A DNA stretch of 64,000 nucleotides from UBA5314 sp964635975 (GCA_964635975.1 CAZWPO010000008.1:1-64000); one strand, 5' to 3'; counted from the first letter of the stretch, positions 43,056 through 51,628 are shown. Program-made: numbers and translations. The notes: generated from the sequence alone by a model not told the origin.

Positions 43056-43508
43056 ATGTCACAACGAGTACTGATTATAAACGGCCCCAACCTTAACCTC
43101 CTGGGGATCAGGGAGAAAGATATATATGGGAATAACAGCCTGCAGGAACTGGAAGGAGAACTTCTGGAACTGGCTGGCGAGCTAGGTGTTGATTTGGAGT
43201 TTTTTCAGTCCAACCATGAAGGCGCTCTGGTGGATAGGATTCAAGACGCATACCATGAAGAAATTGGGGTGATGATAGTCAATGCCGGGGCTCTGACCCA
43301 TTACAGCATCGCCCTGCATGACGCTATCAAAGCGGTAAACCTGCCGGTTATAGAGGTCCATATGTCCAATGTGTTCAAAAGGGAGGCATTCCGGCATGAA
43401 TCATTGATATCGCCGGTGGCTGTTGGTGGAATTTTCGGATTTGGAAGCATGAGCTATAGACTGGCGTTGATCGCTGCCGCAGATATAATAAAGACAAAGT
43501 CGCCCTGA
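43056..43508 (+). CDS. aroQ: 3-dehydroquinate dehydratase, type II
   Basis: Dehydrates 3-dehydroquinate to 3-dehydroshikimate, the step between aroB and aroE. The 150-residue protein shows INGPNLNLLGIREKDIYG (about residues 7-24; catalytic Tyr near 23) and FFQSNHEGALVDRI and EVHMSNVFKREAFRHES, all typical type II dehydroquinase motifs forming a dodecamer. AAGGAGGAG precedes the ATG. It is separate from the other aro genes, but the order aroQ-pepP-efp-spoIIIAA is the same as yqhS-yqhT-efp-spoIIIAA in Bacillus. Confidence 0.95.
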   Translation: MSQRVLIINGPNLNLLGIREKDIYGNNSLQELEGELLELAGELGVDLEFFQSNHEGALVDRIQDAYHEEIGVMIVNAGALTHYSIALHDAIKAVNLPVIEVHMSNVFKREAFRHESLISPVAVGGIFGFGSMSYRLALIAAADIIKTKSP

Positions 43509-43548
43509 ATGAACGAATAGCAAGGGTTTATAAGCAATCAAAGAGCAG

Positions 43549-44619
43549 GTGAAGGCAATAAAGCAGCGTTTAAAGAAATTACGTAAAATAATGAGCGAAA
43601 AGAAGCTGGATGCTCTACTGGTGAGCAAGGCTGAGAATATTTTCTACCTTTCAAGATTTACCGGTGGTAGTGATGCCCGTCTTTTTATTGATTTCAAACA
43701 ACAGTCGATATTGACCGATGCACGTTACCTGGCACAGGTCAAACAGGAATGCCCGGGTTGGGATCTGGTCGAGGAAAAGCCGCCGGGAATGGATCAACTG
43801 CTGGGATTTTGCCGAAAGGTAAAACGCCTGGGCTTCGAAGCCCACCATATAACATACCAGTTTTATAAAACAATTGAACAATCCACAGATTGTGAGCTGG
43901 TTTCAGTTGAAAACCTGGTAGAGGCATTAAGGGCCATCAAAGACGAGGGTGAACTGGAGAAGCTTAGAAAAACCGCAAGCATCGGCGATGAGACTTTCTC
44001 CCGGGTGTTGAAATATATCCAGCCGGGGCAGAGTGAAATAAATGTTGCCAATCAAATTTCATTTCTTTTGCGGGATATGGGGTGTTCAAAGGAATCTTTT
44101 GATACAATTGTATTGGCGGGAGAGCATGCCTCGCTTCCCCATGGTCATCCTGGGAAAAAATCCTTGCTGGGTGGAGACATGGTGACTATGGATTTTGGAG
44201 GTTTCTATCATTATTATGCGGGCGATATGACCCGGACCGTTGTTGTTCAGTACGCAGCGCCGCGACTACGGGAGATCTATGAAGTAGTGCTTGAAGCTCA
44301 GCAGGCGGCACTTAATAAAATCAAAGCCGGTGTGAGCTGCCGGGATGTGGACAGTGCCGTCCGGAAAGTTTTTAAAAAAGCGGATTTGGAACAGTATTTC
44401 CAGCATTCCACCGGACACGGCCTGGGTCTGGAGGTCCACGAGTATCCTTCTCTATCCCAGAGGAGCAATACCATTCTATCGGAAAATATGGTAGTAACCG
44501 TTGAACCCGGGATTTATATACCCGGATGGGGCGGTATCAGAATAGAGGATACGGTAATAGTTGAGGCTAAAGCGTGTGAAATCTTGACCCGTTCTGATAA
44601 GGGTTTATTAATAGTCTAA
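43549..44619 (+). CDS. M24 family Xaa-Pro aminopeptidase
   Basis: Cleaves the N-terminal residue of Xaa-Pro peptides in the cytoplasm. The start is taken as GTG at 43549; an internal ATG at 43591 lacks a ribosome site. The 356-residue protein has the creatinase-like N-domain and the pita-bread domain with metal ligands in DFGGFYHYYAGDMTRT (two Asp), HSTGHGLGLEVHEYP (His), TVEPGIYIPG (Glu) and GIRIEDTV (Glu). It corresponds to YqhT in the conserved Bacillus order. efp follows in 12 bases. Confidence 0.92.
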   Translation: MKAIKQRLKKLRKIMSEKKLDALLVSKAENIFYLSRFTGGSDARLFIDFKQQSILTDARYLAQVKQECPGWDLVEEKPPGMDQLLGFCRKVKRLGFEAHHITYQFYKTIEQSTDCELVSVENLVEALRAIKDEGELEKLRKTASIGDETFSRVLKYIQPGQSEINVANQISFLLRDMGCSKESFDTIVLAGEHASLPHGHPGKKSLLGGDMVTMDFGGFYHYYAGDMTRTVVVQYAAPRLREIYEVVLEAQQAALNKIKAGVSCRDVDSAVRKVFKKADLEQYFQHSTGHGLGLEVHEYPSLSQRSNTILSENMVVTVEPGIYIPGWGGIRIEDTVIVEAKACEILTRSDKGLLIV

Positions 44620-44631
44620 TGGAGGGATAGG

Positions 44632-45189
44632 ATGATTTCGGTTAATGATTTCAAAACAGGGGTGACTATCGACATCGATGGGCAGGCTTACCAGGTAGTT
44701 GACTTCCAGCATGTCAAGCCCGGCAAAGGTGCGGCTTTTGTTCGTGCCAAGTTGAAAAACGTAAAAACCGGTGGTGTGGTGGAAAAGACTTTCAGAGGGG
44801 GAGAAAAAGTCCCTCGTGCTCACCTGGACCGCCGTGAGATGCAGTATCTATATAAAGACGGAGACGCATTCATGTGCATGGATAATGAAAACTATGAACA
44901 GATGAGCATCAGCCCGGAAGCTATAGGCGATGGGAGAAAATGGCTCCTGGAAAACATGAATATCGGCGTTCTTTTCTATCAGGGAAATATTATCGGGATC
45001 GATCTTCCCAACTTTGTGGAGCTGGAGGTAACTGATACGGAACCGGGGATCAAAGGCGACACCGCTACCGGAGCCACCAAAAACGCCACCCTGGAGACCG
45101 GAGCAGTTGTCCAGGTGCCCCTTTTCGTAAACACCGGCGACCGCCTGAGAATCGACACCCGCTCCGGTCAATACATGGAGCGCGCATAG
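44632..45189 (+). CDS. efp: Elongation factor P
   Basis: Binds ribosomes stalled at polyproline. The 185-residue protein has three beta-barrel domains and Lys32 in the tip loop HVKPGKGAAFVR, the residue that is modified in many bacteria. The typical C-terminal motif TGAVVQVPLFVNTGDRLRIDT is present. GGAGGG lies before the ATG, 12 bases after pepP. A repeat copy whose long stem ends in a T-run follows and may act as terminator. Confidence 0.96.
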   Translation: MISVNDFKTGVTIDIDGQAYQVVDFQHVKPGKGAAFVRAKLKNVKTGGVVEKTFRGGEKVPRAHLDRREMQYLYKDGDAFMCMDNENYEQMSISPEAIGDGRKWLLENMNIGVLFYQGNIIGIDLPNFVELEVTDTEPGIKGDTATGATKNATLETGAVVQVPLFVNTGDRLRIDTRSGQYMERA

Positions 45190-45224
45190 TTACTGGGATA
45201 GTAGATATTATTATTGCATGTAGA

Positions 45225-45345
45225 GAAATGGCCCGGGGGGCATTTCAAACCGTTGACAAAAGCGAATAGCTGTGTTATTTCAAAAAGCCCGGTCAAGCGA
45301 CGTACTTCTTCAGGTACGCCTCGATAACGGGCTTTTTTCATGCCT
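45225..45345. repeat. Dispersed palindromic element, degenerate copy C
   Basis: A partial, diverged copy in the same orientation as copy A. A hairpin GAAATG...CATTTC (45225-45246, with inner CCC/GGG pairs) lies on the ACCGT side. It is followed by ACCGTTGACAAAAGCG, a long stem AAAAAGCCCG (45282-45291) with CGGGCTTTTT (45328-45337), and inner arms CGTAC (45301-45305) and GTACG (45314-45318). The other flank is missing. The T-run after the stem could terminate efp. The flanking hairpin again differs from those of copies A and B. Confidence 0.65.
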
Positions 45346-45507
45346 TGCTTGTTTGTTGAGCGAAGCGAACTGAGATTCCAGTGCCCGAAGAATCTTCACT
45401 TTCGTCACTAGCTCGGGAGATATAGTTTTTTACTTTATTAGTAATATGAGGAGCCTCGCAATGCTTATCCGGCTGCGTACATTTAAGGAATTGGGGGAGC
45501 ATAAAAG

Positions 45508-45535
45508 ACCATTAATTTTAAGAAATGGTTTTTTT
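45508..45535 (+). terminator. Isolated terminator-like hairpin in the efp-CD1247 gap
   Basis: ACCATT (45508-45513) pairs with AATGGT (45524-45529) around ten bases, followed by a run of T to 45535. No gene lies directly upstream, so it could end a small transcript or attenuate the next gene. A 36-codon frame (45461-45571) with a GAGGAG site spans it and is doubtful. The remaining bases of this 435-base gap hold only repeat copy C and AT-rich sequence. Confidence 0.45.
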
Positions 45536-45624
45536 ATTTGGAAGCGTAATTATCGAGCAATCAAGAAATAATAATCATATTAAGCATATTAAGCGTCAAA
45601 GCTTTAGCAAAGGAGGAAGCAGTT

Positions 45625-46056
45625 TTGAGGGAGATAGGTGAAAAAATCAGCTACCTACAGGGATTATGCGAAGGAATGAATATCAGTGAGAGCAGCGCCC
45701 AGGGTCGAATAATTCACGGCATTCTGGCCATCCTAGAAGACCTGTCTTCGGAGGTAAATGATGTCAAGAATACGTTGATTGATTTTCAGGATTATGTCCA
45801 AAGCATTGATGATGATCTTTTTGATCTCCAGGAGAACCTGGCTGATGATGAGGAATATGGCGATTATATCGATTTGACTTGTTCTAAATGTGGAGAAGAT
45901 CTCTACTTTGATGCAGACATTCTCGACGAAGAGGACAAGATCGAGATAATCTGTCCCAGTTGCAATGAGGTGGTATTCGTTCATGACGGCGGTTTTGATT
46001 TTGAAACCTATATCGACGAGGGAGGAGAAAGCGAAACCAGCAGCCAGCACAATTAG
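45625..46056 (+). CDS. CD1247-like protein with zinc ribbon
   Basis: The TTG at 45625 follows a perfect AAAGGAGG. The 143-residue protein starts with a helical domain REIGEKISYLQGLCEGMN characteristic of CD1247-family proteins in Clostridia. A very acidic middle (about 60-85) leads into a zinc ribbon with CSKCGEDLYF (about 90) and CPSCNEVV (about 112). No enzymatic motif is seen. The role is unknown in the family. It ends with an acidic Ser-rich tail and a perfect palindromic terminator. Confidence 0.75.
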   Translation: MREIGEKISYLQGLCEGMNISESSAQGRIIHGILAILEDLSSEVNDVKNTLIDFQDYVQSIDDDLFDLQENLADDEEYGDYIDLTCSKCGEDLYFDADILDEEDKIEIICPSCNEVVFVHDGGFDFETYIDEGGESETSSQHN

Positions 46057-46081
46057 ACGGTCCACATTTATCATGATACTG

Positions 46082-46107
46082 AGCCCGGCATATGCCGGGC
46101 TTAATTA
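46082..46107 (+). terminator. Intrinsic terminator after the CD1247-like gene
   Basis: AGCCCGGCAT (46082-46091) and ATGCCGGGCT (46092-46101) form a perfect palindrome followed by TAATTATTT. The arms would fold as an eight-pair stem and separate this gene from the spoIIIA operon. Confidence 0.65.
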
Positions 46108-46193
46108 TTTCATTGTCTATTATCAGGTAGATTAAGAATGGTATATTTTCGGGCTGATTCCAATATTTATTGTATTGCAGGGTGGTGTTAGCA

Positions 46194-47153
46194 ATGAAGG
46201 AAGCTCATGGCAATAAAGTGCGCAGGGAAATTTTCCCCTATTTCCCTTCAAAAATCAGAGAACTATTTGGCAGGCTTGGTGATGAGTATTGCAGTAATTT
46301 AGAGGAGATCCGCCTCCGTTGCGGCCGTCCGGTAGTTATCAAGAGTGCTGAATGGGAAATGACCCTGGACCCGGAAGGGAAAGTGAGAGCGAATCTTGGA
46401 CAGGGTTACAAAGCGAGTGAAGATGAGATTTACAGGACCATCGCTGCCATAAGCGACAATTCCATTTATGCTTTTGAGGAGGATATCAAACGCGGTTTCA
46501 TTACAATTCCGGGGGGACATCGAGTCGGATTGGCCGGTCAGGTCGTTTATCAGGGCGATTCAGTACGGTTGATAAAGGACTTTTCAAGCATATGCTTTCG
46601 AATTGCCCGAGAAGTCAAGGGCAGTGCCAGGACTTTATTCGATCTTATCTGGCCGCATGGGGGACATCCTCAGAATTCTCTTCTGATTTCTCCACCACGC
46701 TGCGGCAAGACCACGGTTCTCCGCGACATAGCCAGGCTGATTTCCGATGGTGATGACAGGAGAAACGGGTGCAACATAGTTGTAGTAGACGAGCGTTCTG
46801 AACTAGCCGGCAGCTACCGGGGAATACCCCAGCTGGATGTGGGAAGTAGAACCGATGTTTTGGACAGTTGCCCCAAGCATATTGGAATGAATATGGCTTT
46901 GCGAGCATTGTCCCCGCAGGTGATCATAACCGACGAACTGGGAAGCAAAGCAGATGTTGAAGCGGTGCGGGAATGCATAAATGCAGGGGTGAAGGTCGTA
47001 AGCAGTATTCATGCTTCTAATCTGGAAGAACTTCAGAAAAGACCTTTTGTTAGAGAGTTGCTGTCCTCTAATAGTTTTGATACGGCTTTTGTGCTATCCA
47101 GGCGAAAAGGTCCAGGTACTCTAGAAAAGATTATCAGGATGGATGCTTTATGA
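46194..47153 (+). CDS. spoIIIAA: Stage III sporulation protein AA (ATPase)
   Basis: AAA-like secretion ATPase of the mother-cell side of the SpoIIIA-SpoIIQ channel. The ATG at 46194 follows GGGTGGTG; the frame from 46170 has no ribosome site. The 319-residue protein carries the Walker A motif SPPRCGKTTVL (about residues 166-176) and the acidic Walker B region IITDELGS. It starts an eight-gene operon with overlaps throughout. A GTATATT at 46141 could be a SigE-type -35, but the matching -10 is poor. Confidence 0.95.
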   Translation: MKEAHGNKVRREIFPYFPSKIRELFGRLGDEYCSNLEEIRLRCGRPVVIKSAEWEMTLDPEGKVRANLGQGYKASEDEIYRTIAAISDNSIYAFEEDIKRGFITIPGGHRVGLAGQVVYQGDSVRLIKDFSSICFRIAREVKGSARTLFDLIWPHGGHPQNSLLISPPRCGKTTVLRDIARLISDGDDRRNGCNIVVVDERSELAGSYRGIPQLDVGSRTDVLDSCPKHIGMNMALRALSPQVIITDELGSKADVEAVRECINAGVKVVSSIHASNLEELQKRPFVRELLSSNSFDTAFVLSRRKGPGTLEKIIRMDAL

Positions 47154-47671
47154 TTATCAAGATCGCAGGTATTATCCTGGTCATTTCCGGTTTCGGGGGA
47201 TGGGGGATTTCAGGAGCCTGGCGTTTAAAAAAGAGAGTGAAACAACTCCAGGATCTCAGGCAGGCGTTCGCTTTCCTGGAAAAAGAGATCACCGGCTTCT
47301 ACAGCCCTCTGAGCATTGCCCTGGAAAAAACGGCCCGGTTTGCCCGCAGTCCTATTTCGCTTTTGTTTTCTGCCAGTGCTGAGCTGCTGGGGAGCAAATG
47401 CGGATTTACGGCCCAGGAAGCCTGGCTTGAGGGTGTGCAGCGTGTGCGACAGAACAGCTGCCTGCATGAGGATGAACTTGACTTGATTTCTTCAGCGGGA
47501 GGGCAAATCGGCATCTCGGATGCCCTGCAGCAGCGAAAATTCTTGGCCTTTATACAGGAACAGCTAAAAATTGCCGAGGAAAAAGCCCGACTAAGTATGG
47601 AATCAGAACAGAAACTGCATCTGTACGGGGGATTTATTATAGGTTGTGTCGTGGTACTCTTGTTTCTCTAA
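47150..47671 (+). CDS. spoIIIAB: Stage III sporulation protein AB
   Basis: A 173-residue membrane protein of the spoIIIA operon, related to GspF-type platform proteins. It overlaps spoIIIAA by four bases (ATGA). Two membrane segments are at the ends, about residues 4-22 and 152-172, with a helical cytoplasmic domain between (LRQAFAFLEKEITGFYSPLS). The position and topology match SpoIIIAB. Confidence 0.93.
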   Translation: MIIKIAGIILVISGFGGWGISGAWRLKKRVKQLQDLRQAFAFLEKEITGFYSPLSIALEKTARFARSPISLLFSASAELLGSKCGFTAQEAWLEGVQRVRQNSCLHEDELDLISSAGGQIGISDALQQRKFLAFIQEQLKIAEEKARLSMESEQKLHLYGGFIIGCVVVLLFL

Positions 47672-47706
47672 AAGAGCGAAAACTTTGGAGGGGAAGGTGA
47701 ACGGGA

Positions 47707-47901
47707 GTGAATATTGATATCATTTTTCGTATTGCTGGTATCGGCATACTCATTTCTGTCTTATCCATCGTGCTGAAACAGGCCAAGAAGGAAGAACAAG
47801 CGGAGATGTTGACCCTGGCGGGTGTGGTAGTGGTGCTTATCATCGTGGTCCAGCTTATGAGCCAGCTCTTCACAGTGGTGCGATCAGTATTCAGCCTGTA
47901 G
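47707..47901 (+). CDS. spoIIIAC: Stage III sporulation protein AC
   Basis: A 64-residue integral membrane protein with two hydrophobic helices and the family phrase IFRIAGIGILISVLSIVLKQ. The GTG start follows GGGGAAGGTGAAC. It is the usual third gene of the operon and is almost the standard length. Confidence 0.93.
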   Translation: MNIDIIFRIAGIGILISVLSIVLKQAKKEEQAEMLTLAGVVVVLIIVVQLMSQLFTVVRSVFSL

Positions 47902-47932
47902 CAGGCAAAATGAGCTAAAAGGGGAGAATGCT

Positions 47933-48322
47933 GTGGAGATTGCCCAAATAGTTGGACTGGCTCTGGTTACTACCATAATGCTGCTGATTCTCCGCCAGGA
48001 ACGGCCGGTTATGGCTGTATTGCTCAGCATAGTTTTTTCCATCATTATCTTTACCCTTATGATGGGGAAAATGGCTGTCATTCTCAACCTGATGAAAGAA
48101 TTGACCAGCCGTGCTCAGGTAAATTATTTCTTCCTGGCCACGATTCTAAAAATTCTAGGTGTGGCATATCTTGGAGAATTTGCAGCGGCTATTTGCCAAG
48201 ACGCCGGGGAAAGTGCTGTGGCCAAAAAAGTTGAGTTTGCGGCCAAGATAATTATCGCGATCTTAGCGTTGCCCGTAATGGTTGCGATCCTGGAATCATT
48301 GATACAGCTGCTGCCCGCTTAG
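47933..48322 (+). CDS. spoIIIAD: Stage III sporulation protein AD
   Basis: A 129-residue membrane protein with four hydrophobic segments, starting at GTG behind AAGGGGAG. The phrases VEIAQIVGLALVTTIMLLIL and GEFAAAICQDAGESAVAKKVEFA are typical of the SpoIIIAC/AD family. It would form part of the mother-cell membrane channel. Confidence 0.93.
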   Translation: MEIAQIVGLALVTTIMLLILRQERPVMAVLLSIVFSIIIFTLMMGKMAVILNLMKELTSRAQVNYFFLATILKILGVAYLGEFAAAICQDAGESAVAKKVEFAAKIIIAILALPVMVAILESLIQLLPA

Positions 48323-48342
48323 CGCTTACCAGGGGGGATGAC

Positions 48343-49527
48343 ATGAAAAGAATACTTGCTCCCATAATATTGATGCTATTGTTTTCCATGGGTTCCATTG
48401 CTGCCTTAGCCGAGGTTAGCGAAGATGAAGCTCCTCCGGCATTTTCTTTCCAGGAGGCCGTAAATAAACTTAATCTTCAGGAGATGGAGGAATACAAACA
48501 GAAGGTGGACGACGAACTGAGTCAGTATCTAACTAACCGGCCGATAAGCCAGTGGTTTTTCGATTTTATTAAAGGTGATTGGGATATCAACGGCCGGGAA
48601 CTGGGCCAATATATTATAAAACGCTTTCTGGGGGAAGTTATGGCTAATTCCAGCCTGCTCGGAAAGCTTCTGCTTCTCTGCGTTCTGGCTGCACTGCTGG
48701 TCAACCTGCAGACCTCCTTTGCCAGTGGAGTCGGAAAAATATCATACTGGGTGTGCTTCCTGGCTCTGGCAGCGCTGGCACTGGGTTCTTTTAAAGTGGT
48801 GATCGACATAGGCCAGCTGACGATAGACAACATGTCGGGATTCATGGTGGCTATGCTCCCGCAGATGCTGGTCCTGACAGCGGGACTCGGCAACGTGAAT
48901 GCTTCGGTGATGATGTTTCCGATCTTGATGACGGCCGCCACGGCATTTGCGGGTGTCATCAAGAGTGTTGTATTTCCATTGATAATAATGTCGGCTGTAT
49001 TGAGCATTGTCAATAACCTATCCGACAGCCTCAAGGTAGAAAGAATAGCCAGGTTCTTCACCCAGGCCGCCCAGCTGACCCTGGCTTTTTTTCTAACCCT
49101 TTTTGTCGGTGTTTTGACCCTGCGCAGCGTCTATGCTTCAGTTCTGGACAAAGTCACCTTGCGGGGTGCCAAGTTTGTCACCGACAATGCCATTCCGGTG
49201 GTGGGAAAGATTTTTTCAGATACAGTGGAGGTGGCAGCCGGGTACGTAGTCATGCTGAAGCAGGCTATGGGGATCTTCGGTGTGCTTATAATCCTCAGCT
49301 TGATCCTCATACCTCTACTAAAAATAGCAGCAATAGCGTTGATCTACCGGGTTTCTTCCATGCTGGCCGAACCTCTGGGCGATGGCAAAACAGCAGCGAT
49401 TTTGGAAAGCATGAGCACTCATCTTTTCCTGATGCTGGCGGCCGTGGCCGCTGTGGCATTGATGTTCCTGATAATGATAGCCATAATCGCTGGGATGGCT
49501 AATGGTTTTGCCATGCTGCGAGGATAG
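48343..49527 (+). CDS. spoIIIAE: Stage III sporulation protein AE
   Basis: A 394-residue polytopic protein with an N-terminal signal-like segment (about residues 5-24) and seven or more membrane segments from about residue 100 onward. The middle region SGFMVAMLPQMLVLTAGLGN is typical. It is considered the permease-like component of the SpoIIIA complex. GGGGGG precedes the ATG. The following gene begins 10 bases after its stop. Confidence 0.95.
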   Translation: MKRILAPIILMLLFSMGSIAALAEVSEDEAPPAFSFQEAVNKLNLQEMEEYKQKVDDELSQYLTNRPISQWFFDFIKGDWDINGRELGQYIIKRFLGEVMANSSLLGKLLLLCVLAALLVNLQTSFASGVGKISYWVCFLALAALALGSFKVVIDIGQLTIDNMSGFMVAMLPQMLVLTAGLGNVNASVMMFPILMTAATAFAGVIKSVVFPLIIMSAVLSIVNNLSDSLKVERIARFFTQAAQLTLAFFLTLFVGVLTLRSVYASVLDKVTLRGAKFVTDNAIPVVGKIFSDTVEVAAGYVVMLKQAMGIFGVLIILSLILIPLLKIAAIALIYRVSSMLAEPLGDGKTAAILESMSTHLFLMLAAVAAVALMFLIMIAIIAGMANGFAMLRG

Positions 49528-49537
49528 GAGGGCATTG

Positions 49538-50143
49538 ATGGAATCAATAGCTGAAATAGTAAAAAATCTCCTGATTATAATCATCGTCACCAGTTTTCTG
49601 GAACTGCTACTCCCGGAAGGAGGGCTCAAGCCTTTTGTCCGCTTCGCTATAGGACTTTTCGTGATCATAACGGTGTTGAATCCGGTTTTGTCATTCGTCT
49701 TTGACAAAGACGAGTTTGAAATAAAGTGGTGGGATACTGGGCCGATGCAATATCAGGAACAGCTTATAAGCAGGACCGGGGAAGGTATTAATAAAAGCAT
49801 CAGCGATTACGGCAGCTATAGTCTAAAAGAGAAAATAGAAGGCCAGATAAATGCTTTAGTCCTATTGGTGCCCGGTGTAAAGGACAGCCTCAGTAAAGTT
49901 GAGATAGACGGTAAAGGGGGGATTTTGAGTCTCGAAATAGAGCTTATCCCGGAGGTCAAAGAGTCCGGCGAGGATAGCACGGAGACGCTTTCGCTTCTGG
50001 AGCGGCAGAAAATGCAGCAGGTTCAAACAGAAGCTGTTAGGCAAAAAGTCAATGAGCTGATAAAAAACCTCTATGGCTTTGAACAGGTCAAAGTCGATAT
50101 CGTTGACGAAGGAGGGGAAAAAGATGTTGGAAGAATGGATTAG
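49538..50143 (+). CDS. spoIIIAF: Stage III sporulation protein AF
   Basis: The ATG at 49538 has TAGGAGGG upstream and is preferred to the frame from 49502. The 201-residue protein has two N-terminal membrane segments (about 6-24 and 33-53) and a C-terminal soluble ring-building domain (about 80-200) of the type seen in SpoIIIAF. The order is standard. Confidence 0.93.
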   Translation: MESIAEIVKNLLIIIIVTSFLELLLPEGGLKPFVRFAIGLFVIITVLNPVLSFVFDKDEFEIKWWDTGPMQYQEQLISRTGEGINKSISDYGSYSLKEKIEGQINALVLLVPGVKDSLSKVEIDGKGGILSLEIELIPEVKESGEDSTETLSLLERQKMQQVQTEAVRQKVNELIKNLYGFEQVKVDIVDEGGEKDVGRMD

Positions 50144-50705
50144 GAACTGGAAAGCTGAAAGCGGCGGAAAAAACTGGTTCAGCAGCAAACAAAGCAAATA
50201 CCTGCTGGTCATCATTATCTGTTTTGGAATACTGGCGCTGCTTTGGCCGGTGGCTCAAACCGATAATTCAAAATCCGTAGTCCCGGCATCCAGCAGCCAG
50301 GATACAATCAGTTCAGATACCAATCAGCGGATGAGCAGCGAGTTGGAAGGTATATTATCCAAGATCTCCGGCGCGGGACAGGTGGATGTCAGTCTTACCT
50401 TGGTGTCTGATGGAGTTAAGAGCTACGCGACCAATGATCGCAACGAGAGTAGGATAATCGAAGAGAAAGATGCCAAGGGCAGCAACAAGCTTACCAGGGA
50501 GGAGAACATCACTCATGACCTGGCTACATCAGGCAGCAGCCCGCTCCTTTTGGAAGCAAGAACTCCAGAGGTCATCGGAGTTCTGCTGGTAGCCGAAGGA
50601 GCCTCTGATGCCGGTGTTCGTGAGAACCTGAGAAATGCGACTGCCACTCTGTTGAATATACCGGTTTACAAAGTTCGGGTTTTACCGAGGGAGGGAAGAA
50701 AATGA
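50124..50705 (+). CDS. spoIIIAG: Stage III sporulation protein AG
   Basis: The ATG at 50124 follows GGAGGGGAAAA and overlaps spoIIIAF by 20 bases in another frame. The 193-residue protein has a membrane segment at about residues 25-44 and an extracytoplasmic domain with GAGQVDVSLTLVSDGVKSYA, forming the ring of the SpoIIIAG channel. It is shorter than the B. subtilis protein. The stop overlaps the next start in ATGA. Confidence 0.93.
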   Translation: MLEEWIRNWKAESGGKNWFSSKQSKYLLVIIICFGILALLWPVAQTDNSKSVVPASSSQDTISSDTNQRMSSELEGILSKISGAGQVDVSLTLVSDGVKSYATNDRNESRIIEEKDAKGSNKLTREENITHDLATSGSSPLLLEARTPEVIGVLLVAEGASDAGVRENLRNATATLLNIPVYKVRVLPREGRK

Positions 50706-51238
50706 TGGTATTGAACATGCGAAATAAACAAGTCTGGCTGGGAGCGGCAGTTTCTCTAGCCGTAATCGCCCTGGTTTGGATCGCCTGGGTATTCGTATTC
50801 TCGACCGATAGCAAAAGTAGCCAACCGGCCAGCAGCCAGAGCAACCTGCAGCAGGATGATCAGAAACCAACAGCGGAAAGGGCAGGACAACAAGGCTTTT
50901 TTGCTGAGTATCGCATGGAAAGGGAGAGTCTGCGGGGCATGCAGATGGAGATGCTGGGGCAGATCATAAATGACTCAAGTGCGGAAAAAAATAGCAAACA
51001 GGCAGCTTCTATCCGCTTGACCCAGATCGGCGAAGATATGGAAAAGGAAATGAAAATGGAAAGCCTGATCAAGTCAAAAGGCTTTTCGGATTGTGTGGTG
51101 ATTCCGCAAAGCGATGTAGTTACGGTAGTAGTATCAGCCAGCAAGCTCAACACCCAGCAAGAAAATGATATCCGTCAAGTAGTCGGAAAAGCCAAAAACC
51201 AGAGCAGCAAGATACTGATCACCCTTATAGAACCCTAG
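50702..51238 (+). CDS. spoIIIAH: Stage III sporulation protein AH
   Basis: The 178-residue last gene of the operon. A membrane segment (about residues 10-30) is followed by a low-complexity linker rich in Ser and Gln and the YscJ-like ring domain (about 70-178), which binds SpoIIQ from the forespore in known sporulators. Conserved phrases are LTQIGEDMEKEMKMESLIKSKG and KILITLIEP. A -35/-10 promoter for the carboxyltransferase lies about 100 bases downstream. Confidence 0.94.
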   Translation: MMVLNMRNKQVWLGAAVSLAVIALVWIAWVFVFSTDSKSSQPASSQSNLQQDDQKPTAERAGQQGFFAEYRMERESLRGMQMEMLGQIINDSSAEKNSKQAASIRLTQIGEDMEKEMKMESLIKSKGFSDCVVIPQSDVVTVVVSASKLNTQQENDIRQVVGKAKNQSSKILITLIEP

Positions 51239-51341
51239 GTATCAGCCAGCAAAAGCGCGGGTATAATCTATTCAGAAGCCCGGAGATGCGCCAGTATGTT
51301 GGGAACTGTCTTGACGGATTTGTATACAACAGCAGATGGCA

Positions 51342-51370
51342 TTGAAATAGTAATCCATAATTTTTATAAT
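51342..51370 (+). promoter_or_regulatory. Sigma-A type promoter upstream of the carboxyltransferase gene
   Basis: TTGAAA (51342-51347) and a perfect TATAAT (51365-51370) are separated by 17 bases. The carboxyltransferase gene begins 355 bases later; a repeat copy and a long hairpin lie in between, so the leader would be heavily structured. Confidence 0.65.
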
Positions 51371-51450
51371 AAGATAGAAGTATTATAACCATATTATTGC
51401 GATAGCTTCACCGGGGTCAAGCGCAGGAAGTGATCATAAAAAGCATGAAG

Positions 51451-51628
51451 AAGCCCGTGATTGAGGCGGACTTGAGCAAGGGGACACGCCTTTCCTTGAG
51501 ACAGGTACTGTCCCCTGATGTACGTACGTCGATTGAACGGGCTTATTAAGATAAACAGCTGTCGTGTGATGTCTGTTGTACAAGATTTTTCTCACCAGGT
51601 GAAGAGGGATGTCTTGTAGAGCAGACAT
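51451..51628. repeat. Dispersed palindromic element copy D with a nested palindrome and flanking long hairpin
   Basis: A copy in the orientation of copy B. The long stem is AAGCCCGT (51451-51458) with ACGGGCTT (51537-51544). Its loop holds an extra segment with inverted arms AGGGGACA (51479-51486) and TGTCCCCT (51509-51516), absent from the other copies. Beyond a weak ACAGCTGTCGTGTG module is a long nested hairpin: ATGTCTG (51569-51575) pairs with CAGACAT (51622-51628), TACAAGA with TCTTGTA, and TCAC with GTGA. No flanking hairpin is seen on the other side. Confidence 0.65.

Noticed and set aside
45461..45571. 36-codon frame with a GAGGAG site
   Set aside because: It contains a terminator-like hairpin with a T-run and has no hydrophobic or family signature, so a coding role is less likely than a non-coding one.
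46141..46168. Possible SigE promoter before spoIIIAA (GTATATT as -35)
   Set aside because: The -10 region matches the SigE consensus poorly, so it was not listed as a feature.
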